In this document: positions 16,128-25,129 of the stretch, piece after piece | Layout: every line of letters begins with the position of its first letter | Numbering within the stretch: the first letter of the stretch is position 1 | Source of the DNA: an uncultured Eubacteriales bacterium | Lineage (GTDB): Bacteria > Bacillota > Clostridia > Oscillospirales > Oscillospiraceae | Reading direction: 5' to 3' | Assembly (NCBI GenBank): GCA_902492005.1 | Contig: CABUJV010000001.1 | Span: 70,281 to 134,280, forward strand | DNA: 64,000 nt | Made by a program: the position numbers and the translations under genes | Notes under the pieces: model-generated | What the model saw: only the letters and a program-made list of their open reading frames with translations | The model's database searches: none | Told to the model about the DNA's origin: nothing

Positions 16128-18163
16128 CGTTTCCTCCTGCCTTTGGTCCGTTTGGGCGGACGGTAACCGGGCTTGTTCCCCGTCCTGGCCGGGCGCACGG
16201 ACAATTTGGCCGGAGCCTGTGTGGCTTTGACGGGACGGGCGGGCGCGGCCCCCTCCGGGAGCGCGAAGTCGATCTGTCCCGAGCCGGGGTCGGCGGCCGC
16301 GCAGACCACCTCCAGAGGCATCCCGAAGGACCAGACCGCCTTGGTACGGCGGCCGGTCAGGGTCATACGCACCTCATCGTACTCATAGCCGTCGTCGGGT
16401 AGGGCGGAGGCGGGGAGAAGCCCCTCCACCCCGTTGGGCAGGGCGACGAAGAGGCCGAACCGGGTGACCCCGGACACCGCACCGGCAAAGGTCTCTCCCA
16501 GGCGCTGGTGCATATACTCGGCCAGGTAGCACTTTTCGATCTCCCGCTCGGCATTCATGGCGGCCACCTCCCGGTCGGAGGACTGCTGGGCCGCCCGCTG
16601 GGCCGCCGCCGACAGCGTTCTACGGGTCCGGCCCTCCAGCGCCCCGTCCAGCAGGGCGGTGAGGATGCGGTGGACCATCAGGTCGGGATAGCGGCGGATG
16701 GGCGAGGTGAAGTGGCAGTAAAATTTTGCCGCCAGACCGAAGTGCCCCAGATTCTCCGCGTCGTACCGGGCCTTCCTCAGGCTGCGCAGCACCATCATGT
16801 GGATGGCGGGGGCCTGCGGGGTGTCCCTGGCCTTCTCCAGCACCTTCTGGAGGGAGAAGTGGTCGGCCTCGCGCAGGTCGTAGCCCAGGGGGGCGAGCAT
16901 GCTCCGCAGGGTGGTGACCTTGTCCTCCGAGGGCTTTTCGTGGACCCGGTACACCGCCGGGGCGTGAAGCTGGAAGAGGTGCTCGGCCACGCACTCGTTG
17001 GCCGCGAGCATAAAAGACTCAACGAGGGCCTCGGAGACCCCCGTCTCCCGGACCTGGACGTCCACCGGGTCCCCCTGCCCGTCACAGATCACACAGCTCT
17101 CCCGGCTCTCCAGATCCAGCGCGCCCCGGAGCCTGCGGCGCTGCTCCAAAGCGGCGGCCAGGGCCGCCATGTCCCGGAGCATGGGCAGGATGTGGGCATA
17201 TTTGGCCTCCAGCTCCGGGTCCAGCCCGGCCAGCAGGGTGTTGCAGTCGCCGTAGGTCATGCGCTCGGTGGAGCGGATGACGGACTTGACGAGCCGGTGG
17301 TCCAGCACCGCCCCGTCCGGTCCCATGGTCAGGATGCAGCTCAGGGCCAGCCGGTCCACGTGGGGGTTCAGGGAACAGATGCCGTTGGACAGCTCCGGGG
17401 GCAGCATGGGCACCACCTGGTCGGCAAAGTAGACCGAAGTGCCCCGGTTCCACGCCTCCAGGTCCAGCGGAGAGCCCTCGGCCACGTAGTGGGACACGTC
17501 CGCGATGTGGACCCCCAGCACCCAGCGGCCCCGCGCGTCCCGCTCCAGGGAGACGGCGTCATCGAAGTCCTTGGAAGAGGCTCCGTCGATGGTGATGACC
17601 GTCTTGTCCCGCAGGTCCAGGCGGCCGGCCAGGGCGGCGGGCTCCACCTCCCGGGGCGCCAGTTCGGCGGCGGCCTGGACTGAGACGGGAAAGGCGCGCT
17701 CGATGCCGTAGCTGTAGAGGATGGCCTCCACGGCGGCCGGGCGGGTGCCGTCCTTGCCGAAGACCTCCCGCAGCGTGCCCATGGGAGGGAGCTTTTTGTT
17801 TCCGTAGCCGGTCACCGCCACGGCGGCCTTGTCCCCGGCCCTGGCCGAGCGGGTGCGGCCCACTACCTTGATGGGGTGGGGGAGCCGGTCGCTGCCGGGG
17901 CGGAGCCAGACCTCCCGGCCCTGGCGCTCAATGGCGCCGGTGACCGTCTTGTTGGCCCGCTCCACTACCGCCGTGATTCTGGCGGTGCGGCGCTGGCCGC
18001 CCCGGCCGTCCTCCACGGGCGCCGCGAGCACCCGATCGCCGTTCCAGGCCCCGCCCTCGCTGCGGGGGGGAATGAACCAGTCGTCCTCCCGGCCTTTCCC
18101 GTCCTCGGGAATGAGAAAACCAAACCCCTTGCCGGTGGCCTGGTAGGTTCCTTTCAGTTCCAA
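16124..18163 (-). CDS. rnr: Ribonuclease R
   Basis: A 679-residue exoribonuclease. It has an N-terminal OB/cold-shock domain (GTYQATGKGFGFLIPED), the RNB catalytic domain with TIDGASSKDFDDAVSLERD carrying the metal-binding aspartates, and a C-terminal S1 domain, then a basic tail ending KGRRKR. I chose TTG 18163, with AAAGGAGA about 10 bases upstream; this begins the protein at ELKGTYQ. It degrades structured RNA and helps in tmRNA-mediated decay. It lies downstream of secG, as in many Firmicutes, but a terminator separates them. Confidence 0.93.
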   Translation of the reverse strand: MELKGTYQATGKGFGFLIPEDGKGREDDWFIPPRSEGGAWNGDRVLAAPVEDGRGGQRRTARITAVVERANKTVTGAIERQGREVWLRPGSDRLPHPIKVVGRTRSARAGDKAAVAVTGYGNKKLPPMGTLREVFGKDGTRPAAVEAILYSYGIERAFPVSVQAAAELAPREVEPAALAGRLDLRDKTVITIDGASSKDFDDAVSLERDARGRWVLGVHIADVSHYVAEGSPLDLEAWNRGTSVYFADQVVPMLPPELSNGICSLNPHVDRLALSCILTMGPDGAVLDHRLVKSVIRSTERMTYGDCNTLLAGLDPELEAKYAHILPMLRDMAALAAALEQRRRLRGALDLESRESCVICDGQGDPVDVQVRETGVSEALVESFMLAANECVAEHLFQLHAPAVYRVHEKPSEDKVTTLRSMLAPLGYDLREADHFSLQKVLEKARDTPQAPAIHMMVLRSLRKARYDAENLGHFGLAAKFYCHFTSPIRRYPDLMVHRILTALLDGALEGRTRRTLSAAAQRAAQQSSDREVAAMNAEREIEKCYLAEYMHQRLGETFAGAVSGVTRFGLFVALPNGVEGLLPASALPDDGYEYDEVRMTLTGRRTKAVWSFGMPLEVVCAAADPGSGQIDFALPEGAAPARPVKATQAPAKLSVRPARTGNKPGYRPPKRTKGRRKR

Positions 18164-18220
18164 ATAAAAAATCTCCTTTATTCGTCGGTAGCTGTAGTAT
18201 ACCACGGAATGGGAAAAAGA

Positions 18221-18252
18221 AAAACGCCTCTCCCGTTGGGAGAGGCGTTTTT
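18221..18252. terminator. Intrinsic terminator between secG and rnr
   Basis: A 14-bp stem (18221-18234 with 18238-18251) around GTT, with T runs on both strands, lies just downstream of secG. rnr therefore probably has its own promoter; a TATACT-like -10 on the minus strand lies at 18196-18201. Confidence 0.85.
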
Positions 18253-18259
18253 GATGCGC

Positions 18260-18505
18260 TCAGGCGTTGGGAAGCAGACCGATGACCAGAGAGAGGACCA
18301 TAAAGCCGATGGCCACCCACTTGGTCCAGCGGGCCAGCTTGGCGTCCCAGCTCTTGGCCTTGTTCTTGGACAGGAAGGTGTCGGCGCCGCCGGCGATGGC
18401 TCCGGACAGACCGGCGCTCTTGCCGGACTGGAGCATGATTACGGCGGTGAGGAAAACGGCGGCGATCACATCGACCACGGTGAGCACGAGCTTCAAAGTA
18501 CCCAT
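18260..18505 (-). CDS. secG: Preprotein translocase subunit SecG
   Basis: An 81-residue protein with two membrane helices. The first is followed by the conserved SecG motif LQSGKSAGLSGAIAGG, and the second is WVAIGFMVLSLVIGLLP. The length is right for Gram-positive SecG. SecG stabilises the SecYEG channel. The leader contains a GGCCCGAAGGGCC hairpin at about 18527-18540 before an AAAGGACG ribosome site. Confidence 0.93.
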   Translation of the reverse strand: MGTLKLVLTVVDVIAAVFLTAVIMLQSGKSAGLSGAIAGGADTFLSKNKAKSWDAKLARWTKWVAIGFMVLSLVIGLLPNA

Positions 18506-18583
18506 AAATACATCGTCCTTTCAAAGGCCCGAAGGGCCGTGTCGTCATTCAAATGGGCGCAATAATCCCAAACAGTGAAATGT

Positions 18584-18612
18584 ATGATATCACATTTCGA
18601 CGGTGAATGCAA
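18584..18612 (-). promoter_or_regulatory. Promoter of secG
   Basis: On the minus strand TTGCAT (18607-18612) and TATCAT (18584-18589) are 17 bases apart, about 80 bases upstream of secG. The remaining part of the 185-base gap to the BceB-like gene (18613-18690) shows no gene. Confidence 0.65.
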
Positions 18613-18690
18613 GCCTTATTTTGCGGCGGGCACGGCGGAAAGGACGCGCAGACCGCGCGCCTGCGGCTCCGGGCGGGATAAGGCGGAAGC

Positions 18691-20550
18691 CTACCCGTTT
18701 CCTTTGACGATGCGGCGGGCGCCGAAGCAGGTGGCCAGGAAGTAGGCCCCGTAGATGAGCACCAGGAAGCCGGCGGTGACCAGGCTGCTGCGCACCGAGT
18801 CCACCCGCCCCACGGCGGAGATGACGGCGTTGGCCGCCGTCATGCCCACAATGGAGTGGACTACCGCCAGGGCCAGCGGGAGGAAGAAGGACAGGGCCAC
18901 CTGGGTGAGCACCGAGCGGTCCCGCATCCCCTCCGGAACGCCCAGGCGGGAGAGGATCTGATAGCGGGGGACGTTGTCCGCCGCCTGACTGAGCTGCTGA
19001 AGGGCCAGCACCGCCGCGGCGGTGAGGAGGAAGACCATGCCCAGATAGAGCCCCATAAACAGCACCAGGATTTTGCTGCCCATGTTCTCGGTGTAGACCC
19101 CGATGCGGGTGTCCAGGGCGAGGGCGAGCCCGTCGGAAAGGGCGGGGGCGCGGTAGGCGGCGGCGAGGGCGTCCTCGGCGGCCTGCTTGTCGCCCCGGTA
19201 GTTGGCGCAGAAGACCTGCCGCCGGACCTGGAGGGCTTCCGCCCAGCCGTCGGGGGCCACGATATAGCGGTTCATGCCGCTGTAGCCGGTCAAGATGGCC
19301 CGATCGGTGACAAGGGGCAGACCGTCCCCGTTCAGGGCCTGCCCGCCCTGGAGGGCCATCAGCGCGTTGTAGTCGGAGAGCAGCACCACGGCATAGGCGT
19401 CTTCCGCGGGGATGCCGGTGACGGCGGGGTCGTTGTAGTAGAAGAGAAAGTCGTGCTGTTCCCCCAGCAGACCGGGGTCAAAGCCGGACTCCGCCAGCCG
19501 GGCGGGGATATCCGCCACGGTGGCGTCCCCGCTGTAATTCTGGATGGTGACGTCGTAGGGGGCGGCGGAGGTGGTGTTCTGCTCGATGGTGTCGTTGAGG
19601 CCCACGCAGCAGGCGGTGACGCCGATGGCCAGCAGCAGAAGCAGGCAGATCACCGTCATGGAGAGATAGGTGGTGTGGATGCGGGAGTTGAACTGCCGCA
19701 GCACGAACATGTTGGGGCCCCTGTAATAGAGCTTCTTGCGCCCCTTCACCACCCGCAGCAGGAAGCCGGACAGGGACCGGAAAAACAGCAGGGTCCCCAG
19801 AGTGCCCAGGGCCAGCATGAGGAAGAAGAAAGGGTCGATATACAGCATGCCCCGGATGAGGAGCATGGCGTAGGCGGCGGTCAGCAGGACCACCCCGGCC
19901 AGGAAGGTGAGGACGCTGGTCCACAGGGGCCGCTCCTTCATCTCCTCGTTTTTCCTTGCCCCCTGCATCAGGTCGACGAGTTTGGCACGGGAGACCGACA
20001 CCCCGGTCAGGACCATGACCACCAGGAAGATGACGCCGAAGTAGAGCACTGTCTTGCCGATGGCCTTGACGGAGAGGACCAGGGCGAACGACTCCCCGGC
20101 GGGGTAGGCGGAGAACATGGCGATGGTGAGCAGCCCGAGGCCCTGGGCCAGCAGGACCCCCAGCACCAGTCCGGCGGCCAGGGCCGTCAGGCCGATGAGC
20201 AGGGTCTCCAGCACCAGCAGCAGGGAGACCCTGCCCGCGGGCAGGCCCAGCAGGAAGTAGGTGCCCAGCTCCCGCTTGCGGCGCTTCATCAAAAAGGTGT
20301 TGGCGTAGAGCACCAGGCAGGCCAGCACCACCGAGACGAAGGCGGAAAAGATGTTCATGAAGATGAGAATGGACTCCACCATATAGTGGGCGCTTTTGGC
20401 CAGCATCTGCATGGCCCACTGGCCCTCCAGGGAGTTGAAGACATAGAAGAGACTCACCCCCAGGGTGAGGGTGAGGAAGTACACCGAGTAGTCTTTGAGA
20501 CTGCGGGTGACGTTTTTTCGCGCCAGCTTAAAGAACATCGGCCGCGTCAC
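18691..20550 (-). CDS. ABC transporter permease, FtsX/BceB family
   Basis: A 619-residue membrane protein with about ten helices. One is near the N-terminus (YSVYFLTLTLGVSLFYVFN), and three follow with the RRKRELGTYFLLGL motif that typifies FtsX-like permeases. A roughly 200-residue external loop (about residues 310-510) fits the BceB architecture, which senses peptide antibiotics. It overlaps the ATPase gene by 23 bases. Together they likely form a peptide-antibiotic or lipid-II-cycle exporter/detoxifier. No BceRS two-component system is next to it in this window. Confidence 0.88.
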   Translation of the reverse strand: MTRPMFFKLARKNVTRSLKDYSVYFLTLTLGVSLFYVFNSLEGQWAMQMLAKSAHYMVESILIFMNIFSAFVSVVLACLVLYANTFLMKRRKRELGTYFLLGLPAGRVSLLLVLETLLIGLTALAAGLVLGVLLAQGLGLLTIAMFSAYPAGESFALVLSVKAIGKTVLYFGVIFLVVMVLTGVSVSRAKLVDLMQGARKNEEMKERPLWTSVLTFLAGVVLLTAAYAMLLIRGMLYIDPFFFLMLALGTLGTLLFFRSLSGFLLRVVKGRKKLYYRGPNMFVLRQFNSRIHTTYLSMTVICLLLLLAIGVTACCVGLNDTIEQNTTSAAPYDVTIQNYSGDATVADIPARLAESGFDPGLLGEQHDFLFYYNDPAVTGIPAEDAYAVVLLSDYNALMALQGGQALNGDGLPLVTDRAILTGYSGMNRYIVAPDGWAEALQVRRQVFCANYRGDKQAAEDALAAAYRAPALSDGLALALDTRIGVYTENMGSKILVLFMGLYLGMVFLLTAAAVLALQQLSQAADNVPRYQILSRLGVPEGMRDRSVLTQVALSFFLPLALAVVHSIVGMTAANAVISAVGRVDSVRSSLVTAGFLVLIYGAYFLATCFGARRIVKGNG

Positions 20551-21295
20551 CTCCCAGACGGCTGACTACGCCGATGATGTCCTGGAAGAACCTCCGCCGG
20601 TCCGCCCCGTCCCGCCGCAGCTCGTGCCAGAGCCGGCCGTCCTTGATGAAGAGGATGCGGCGGCACCAGGAGGCGGTGAAGGCGTCGTGGGTGACCATGA
20701 CGATGGTGGCGCCCTGCTCCCGGTTAAGCTGGGAGAGCTGGCCCAGAAGCTGCCCGGCGGACTTGGAGTCCAGGGCGCCGGTGGGCTCGTCGGCCAGGAT
20801 GAGGGCGGGGGCGGTGATGATGGCCCGGGCGGCGGCCACCCGCTGCTGCTCGCCGCCGGAGAGCTGGTAGGGGTACTGGTCCAGCACCCGCTCCAGCCCC
20901 AGCAGCCCGGCGGTGTCCCGGACCCGGCGGTCGATCTCCCCGGCGGGGGCGCCCAGGATGGTGAGGGACAGGGCGATGTTCTCAAAGGCGGTGAGGGTGT
21001 CCAGCAGGTTGCAGTCCTGGAAGACGAAGCCCAGCCGCTCCCGGCGGAAGCGGGAGAGAGCCTTGCCCCGGAGGGCGGTGACGTCGGTGCCGTCCACGGT
21101 GATGGTGCCGGAGGAGGGACGGTCGATGGTGGACACACAGTTCAAAAGGGTGGTCTTGCCCGAGCCGGACGCGCCCATGACGCCCACGAACTCGCCGGGG
21201 AGCACGTCGAAGCTGAGATCGTCCAGGGCCCGGGTGCGGCTGCCCCGGCCGCCGTAGACCTTTTGCAGATGGGAGACGGATAGGATGGGTTCCAT
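20528..21295 (-). CDS. ABC transporter ATP-binding protein, BceA type
   Basis: A 255-residue ATPase with Walker A GASGSGKT, Q-loop FVFQDCNLLD, signature LSGGEQQR, Walker B LILADEPTGALD and switch His in VTHDA. The family (LolD/MacB/BceA) energises FtsX-type permeases. It overlaps the permease gene and is the first gene of the operon. Its ribosome site is inside a long hairpin (21305-21343), described separately. Confidence 0.92.
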   Translation of the reverse strand: MEPILSVSHLQKVYGGRGSRTRALDDLSFDVLPGEFVGVMGASGSGKTTLLNCVSTIDRPSSGTITVDGTDVTALRGKALSRFRRERLGFVFQDCNLLDTLTAFENIALSLTILGAPAGEIDRRVRDTAGLLGLERVLDQYPYQLSGGEQQRVAAARAIITAPALILADEPTGALDSKSAGQLLGQLSQLNREQGATIVMVTHDAFTASWCRRILFIKDGRLWHELRRDGADRRRFFQDIIGVVSRLGGDAADVL

Positions 21296-21304
21296 AAGAA
21301 AAAA

Positions 21305-21343
21305 CCTCCTTCGTGTTGCGATCAGACTACCACGAAGGAGGTA
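21305..21343 (-). promoter_or_regulatory. Hairpin that sequesters the ribosome site of the BceA-type gene
   Basis: A 12-bp perfect inverted repeat (21305-21316 with 21332-21343) with a 15-base loop. On the minus-strand transcript its 3' arm contains AAGGAGG, the only ribosome site for ATG 21295 (spacing about ten). Folding would block translation. It may also be a DNA operator. Confidence 0.6.
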
Positions 21344-21413
21344 AATTTTTCTTGAGAAGGAGTGAAGAAAAGATAAAGTTTTTCCGGTGGCGGCCCTCCG
21401 CGCCGCCGGGCCG

Positions 21414-23264
21414 CTACACCGTCAGCCCGAACCGGGCCATCCAGGCGTTGAGCTGTACCAGGTAGGCCAGCATCTGGGGCCCGGCCATGAGCTGACCGAA
21501 CCAGGGCCGGCCGTAGTCCCCGGCGGAGACCAGCAGCCCCGCCCGCAGGGCGTTCTCGTCCACCAGGGCGTGAAGGGGGGCGGACGGGTCGGCCAGAATC
21601 TCAGCCACCCGGGCCCGGACCAGCTCCTCGTAGAGGGGGTTGTGGGTCTTGGGGTAGGGGCTCTTGGGCCGGGTACGCACGTCCTCGGGGAGCAGACCCT
21701 CCGCCGCGTCCCGCAGCACCTGCTTGCGCCGGCCGTTCATAGCCTTCATGCACCAGGGGATGTTCCAGACATACTCCACCAGATGGTGGTCGCAGAAGGG
21801 GACCCGCACCTCCAGGCCCGACCACATGCTCATGCGGTCCTTGCGGTCCAGAAGGGTGGACATGAACCAGTTGAGGTTGAGCCAGGCCACCTCCCGCCGC
21901 CGGGCGTTTTCCGGGTCCTCCCCCTCCAGCCGGGGGGTCTGGGCCACCGACCGGGCGTAGCGGTACTGCACGTAGTCCTCCACCCCCAGCCGCTTCCACA
22001 GCCGCGGGTCAAAGACCTCCCTGCGGGCGTCCAGGTCCCGGCTCCAGGGGAAGGTGGGGGCGTGGAGCATCTCGGGCCGCTCGAACCAGGGGTAGCCCCC
22101 GAACACCTCGTCGGCGCACTCTCCGGACAGGGCCACCACATGTTTTTGGGCCACCTGGCGGCAGAAATAGAGCAAGGAGGCGTCCACGTCGGCCATGCCG
22201 GGCAGGTCCTTGGCCAGCATGGCCTGGTCCAGCAGGGCGGCCAGATCGGGGATGGGGCAGGTGAGGACGGTGTGCCGGGTGTGGAAGGTCTCCACCATGC
22301 GCTCCACCCAGGGCCAGTCGGCGTCGGGCTGGAAGGAGGAGGGCCGGAAGTACTTTTGGTTGTCAGCGTAGTCAAAGGAGTAGGTCTCCAGGGCGGGCAG
22401 GCCCCGGCGCTGGTAGTCCCGGGCGGCCACGGCGGTGATGACGCTGGAGTCCAGCCCGCCGGACAGGAAGGTGCACAGGGGCACGTCGGAGACCAGCTGC
22501 CGGGTGATGGCCTCGGAGACCAGCTCCCGGACCCGGACCACCGTGTCCTCATAGGAGTCGGTGTGGGGGCGGCTGACCAGGGACCAGTAGCGCGCCTGCC
22601 GGGCCCCGGCCGGGCCGATGACCATCCGGCAGGCGGGCTTGAGCTCCTCCACCCCGGAGAACACCCCCACCCCGGCGGTCCGGGCGGGGCCGACGCCCAG
22701 CACCTCGCACCATCCGGCGGCGTCCACCCGGGGGGTGAGGCCGGGGTAGCGGAACAGCGCCTTGAGCTCGGAACCGAAGACAAAGGCTCCGTCATCGGCC
22801 CAGGCGTAGAAGAAGGGCTTTACCCCGAAGCGGTCCCGGCAGGCAAAAAAACGGTTCCGGGCCCCGTCCCAGACCACAAAGGCGTAGATGCCCTCCAGCC
22901 GGGCGCCCACCTCCTCGCCGTACTCCATGTAGGCGGCGAGGAGCACCTCGGTGTCGGAGGATGTCTCGAAGGCATAGCCCTTGGAGGCCAGGTCCCGGCG
23001 CAGCGCGCCGGTGTTGTAGAGCTCGCCGTTGTAGACGATGGCATAGTCCCGCCCCTCGCGGGACCGGGTCATGGGCTGCCTGCCCCGATCCGGGTCGATG
23101 ACCGCCAGCCGCCGGTGGACCAGCGCCCCGGAGGGGCAGGCCCACTCCCCCTTGTCGTCGGGGCCCCGGTGGTTCAGCGCCTCCCCCATGGAATGGGCAA
23201 TGGCCGCCCATTCCGGACGGCCATTGTCCCGCTCAAAGTGGATGAATCCGGCAATTCCGCACAT
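21414..23264 (-). CDS. asnB: Glutamine-hydrolysing asparagine synthetase
   Basis: A 616-residue enzyme beginning MCGIAGF, with Cys2 as the glutaminase nucleophile. The N-terminal Ntn domain carries NHRGPDDKG and YNGELYN. The C-terminal synthetase domain has SGGLDSS, the ATP-pyrophosphatase loop, at about residues 270-280, and the downstream Asp/Arg-rich segment. It makes asparagine from aspartate, ATP and glutamine. AAAGGAGA precedes the start. A TGCATATACT extended -10 lies at about 23297-23302 on the minus strand. A weak GC hairpin follows the stop. Confidence 0.94.
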   Translation of the reverse strand: MCGIAGFIHFERDNGRPEWAAIAHSMGEALNHRGPDDKGEWACPSGALVHRRLAVIDPDRGRQPMTRSREGRDYAIVYNGELYNTGALRRDLASKGYAFETSSDTEVLLAAYMEYGEEVGARLEGIYAFVVWDGARNRFFACRDRFGVKPFFYAWADDGAFVFGSELKALFRYPGLTPRVDAAGWCEVLGVGPARTAGVGVFSGVEELKPACRMVIGPAGARQARYWSLVSRPHTDSYEDTVVRVRELVSEAITRQLVSDVPLCTFLSGGLDSSVITAVAARDYQRRGLPALETYSFDYADNQKYFRPSSFQPDADWPWVERMVETFHTRHTVLTCPIPDLAALLDQAMLAKDLPGMADVDASLLYFCRQVAQKHVVALSGECADEVFGGYPWFERPEMLHAPTFPWSRDLDARREVFDPRLWKRLGVEDYVQYRYARSVAQTPRLEGEDPENARRREVAWLNLNWFMSTLLDRKDRMSMWSGLEVRVPFCDHHLVEYVWNIPWCMKAMNGRRKQVLRDAAEGLLPEDVRTRPKSPYPKTHNPLYEELVRARVAEILADPSAPLHALVDENALRAGLLVSAGDYGRPWFGQLMAGPQMLAYLVQLNAWMARFGLTV

Positions 23265-23340
23265 ACGCAGTTCTCCTTTCGGGTTTACACCGCTAGTATA
23301 TGCAAAAACCGGGCTTTTGCCCCGCCGGGCGGAAAAAAGG

Positions 23341-23366
23341 CCCCGGACTTTTACGGAAGTCCGGGG
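23341..23366 (-). terminator. Terminator of the CitMHS-AtuA operon
   Basis: A 10-bp stem (23341-23350 with 23357-23366) is followed on the minus strand by CC and a T6 run. It ends the operon that finishes at 23415. Confidence 0.88.
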
Positions 23367-23414
23367 CGGGAAAAGCAGAATTCACGTTGGGGATCCGGAG
23401 GGTATTGGAAGGAC

Positions 23415-23714
23415 TCAGATGTCCATATCCAGCAGGTAGGAGCTCAGACCCTTGCCGTGCATATCCACGGACAGGGAGCGGGTGACTCCGCCGCCCAGGG
23501 CGGCGTACATGACGAAGTTGAGGGCGTGGATGTTGGGCAGTTCGTAGCGGACTACCTCGCCCTTGACGATGCCCTTGAAGTGCTCCTTCACCTTCTCGGC
23601 GGTGACCTTCTCCTTAAGCAGCGCAAAGTCCTTGGCGTCGTAAGCGATGAGGGACACATTGGAGATGTTGCCCTTGTCGCCGGTGCGGGAGTGTGCGATA
23701 TCCCAAAGTTTCAT
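23415..23714 (-). CDS. AtuA-related C-terminal-domain protein
   Basis: A 99-residue protein starting ATG 23714 behind AAAGGAAG (an upstream in-frame start at 23753 would overlap the previous gene). The start KLWDIAHSRTGDKGN, then NIHALNFVMYAALGGG and a DMHGKGLSSYLLDM end, match the small domain that forms the C-terminus of acyclic-terpene-utilisation protein AtuA. It is encoded 28 bases after the large AtuA-like gene, so the two parts of the family appear as separate subunits here. The substrate is unknown. Confidence 0.8.
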   Translation of the reverse strand: MKLWDIAHSRTGDKGNISNVSLIAYDAKDFALLKEKVTAEKVKEHFKGIVKGEVVRYELPNIHALNFVMYAALGGGVTRSLSVDMHGKGLSSYLLDMDI

Positions 23715-23742
23715 GGCGGATACTTCCTTTCTGTCCCAAAAA

Positions 23743-25089
23743 TCAGACTTCAAAAATTTCAGCTTCCGGCTTGACGTCGTAGCGGCTGACCAGGATGGAG
23801 GCCACGGAGACGATGTCGCGGGTGCGCTTCACGGCACCGCAGCCGCCGGCGGGGCCGTTGGTGTAGAGGGCCTCCACCTCGTTGGCGATGATGTCGGCGT
23901 CCGCCTTGGTCTTGGCCCGGCCGGCCACCCGGACCCGGACCTCGCTGGGCTCCTCGTTGTACGGATGGTCGGGGTTCCAGTACAGGCTGTTGCAGCCGAT
24001 AAGGTCGAACTTCAGCTCGTCGAAGGTATTGGGAGCCACCAGCTCCAGCCGCTCCTTGATGATGTCCAGGGCCAGCTTGGCGCGGGCGACGCAGCCGGGG
24101 CCGCCGTAGGAGATCTCGCCGTCGCCGATGAAGCAGTCGCGATAGCCGATGGAGCACTTGAAGGTCTCGGTCTTGGGCTTGCCGGTGGCGCCCTCCACCT
24201 GCACCTTGTCCTTGGCCACCTCGGTAAATTTGACCTGCTTGAAGTCGGCCACAACGTCGGGGGTGAAGTAGTTCTCGGGGTCGTGAATCTCGTAGACGAT
24301 CTGCTCGGAGCAGGTCTCTACGGTCACCATGCCGCCGGCCTCGGGGACCTTGGTGACGAAGAAGGAGCCGTCCTCAGCCACCTCGATGATGGGGAAGCCC
24401 AGGTGGCCTACGCCGGGCACGTCCTTCTTGCCCGGCTCGGCGAAGTAGCCGCCGGTGACCTGTCCGCCGCACTCCAGCAGGTGGCCCACCATAGTGCCCT
24501 TGCCCAGCTTGTCCCAGTCCTCCAGGGACCAGCCGAACTCGTGGATGAGGGGGGCCATGAAGATGGCGGGGTCAGAAACGCGGCCGGTGATGACCACGTC
24601 AGCACCCAGCTCCAGGGCCTTCAGAATGCCCTCCACGCCCATGTAGGCGTTGGCTGAGACGATCTCGCCGGGAAGCTTGGACAGGGACTCGTGGGTCTCC
24701 CACACCTCGGTGTCCATGTACTTGTCGATGACGGGCAGCAGATCGTCGCCGGTGACGCAGGCGATCTTCATGCCGGTGAGGCCGTGCCTGCGGGCGATCT
24801 CCACGCACTTCTTGGCGGCGGCCTGGGGATTGGCGGAGCCCATATTGGTGATGATCTTCACCTTGTGCTCCCAGGCCAGGGGGAGGGCTTTTTCCATGCG
24901 GTGCTCCAGCAGGCCGTTATAGCCCTTGGCGGGGTCCTTCAGCTTGGCCTGCTGGCCGATGGCAATGGTGCGCTCGGCCAGGCACTCGTAGCTGATGTAG
25001 TCCAGATTGCCCTTCTCAATGAGTTCCAGGGAGGGCTCCAGGCGGTCGCCGGCGTAGCCTGCGCCGCTGCCGATACGGATGGTTTTCAT
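23743..25089 (-). CDS. AtuA-family protein (DUF1446), large subunit
   Basis: A 448-residue protein matching the AtuA/DUF1446 family: RIGSGAGYAGDRLEPSLEL at the start, LDYISYECLAERTI, TNMGSANPQAA, and the late ADIIANEVEALYTNGPAGGCG. In Pseudomonas AtuA is linked to acyclic terpene breakdown but its reaction is undefined. Here it sits between a CitMHS carboxylate transporter and its own small subunit under a sigma-54 promoter, so carboxylic acid catabolism is more likely than terpene use. That is inference. Confidence 0.85.
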   Translation of the reverse strand: MKTIRIGSGAGYAGDRLEPSLELIEKGNLDYISYECLAERTIAIGQQAKLKDPAKGYNGLLEHRMEKALPLAWEHKVKIITNMGSANPQAAAKKCVEIARRHGLTGMKIACVTGDDLLPVIDKYMDTEVWETHESLSKLPGEIVSANAYMGVEGILKALELGADVVITGRVSDPAIFMAPLIHEFGWSLEDWDKLGKGTMVGHLLECGGQVTGGYFAEPGKKDVPGVGHLGFPIIEVAEDGSFFVTKVPEAGGMVTVETCSEQIVYEIHDPENYFTPDVVADFKQVKFTEVAKDKVQVEGATGKPKTETFKCSIGYRDCFIGDGEISYGGPGCVARAKLALDIIKERLELVAPNTFDELKFDLIGCNSLYWNPDHPYNEEPSEVRVRVAGRAKTKADADIIANEVEALYTNGPAGGCGAVKRTRDIVSVASILVSRYDVKPEAEIFEV

Positions 25090-25129
25090 AGTACGACTTC
25101 CTTTCTAGCAGTTAAAAGGTAGGTGTGGT

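Noticed and set aside
23265..23340. T-box or other riboswitch before asnB
   Set aside because: Only about 35 bases separate the extended -10 from the start, with no aptamer-like structure.
21387..23774. 795-codon open frame on the plus strand opposite asnB
   Set aside because: It has Gly/His/Val/Pro-rich shadow composition; asnB on the other strand shows all catalytic motifs.
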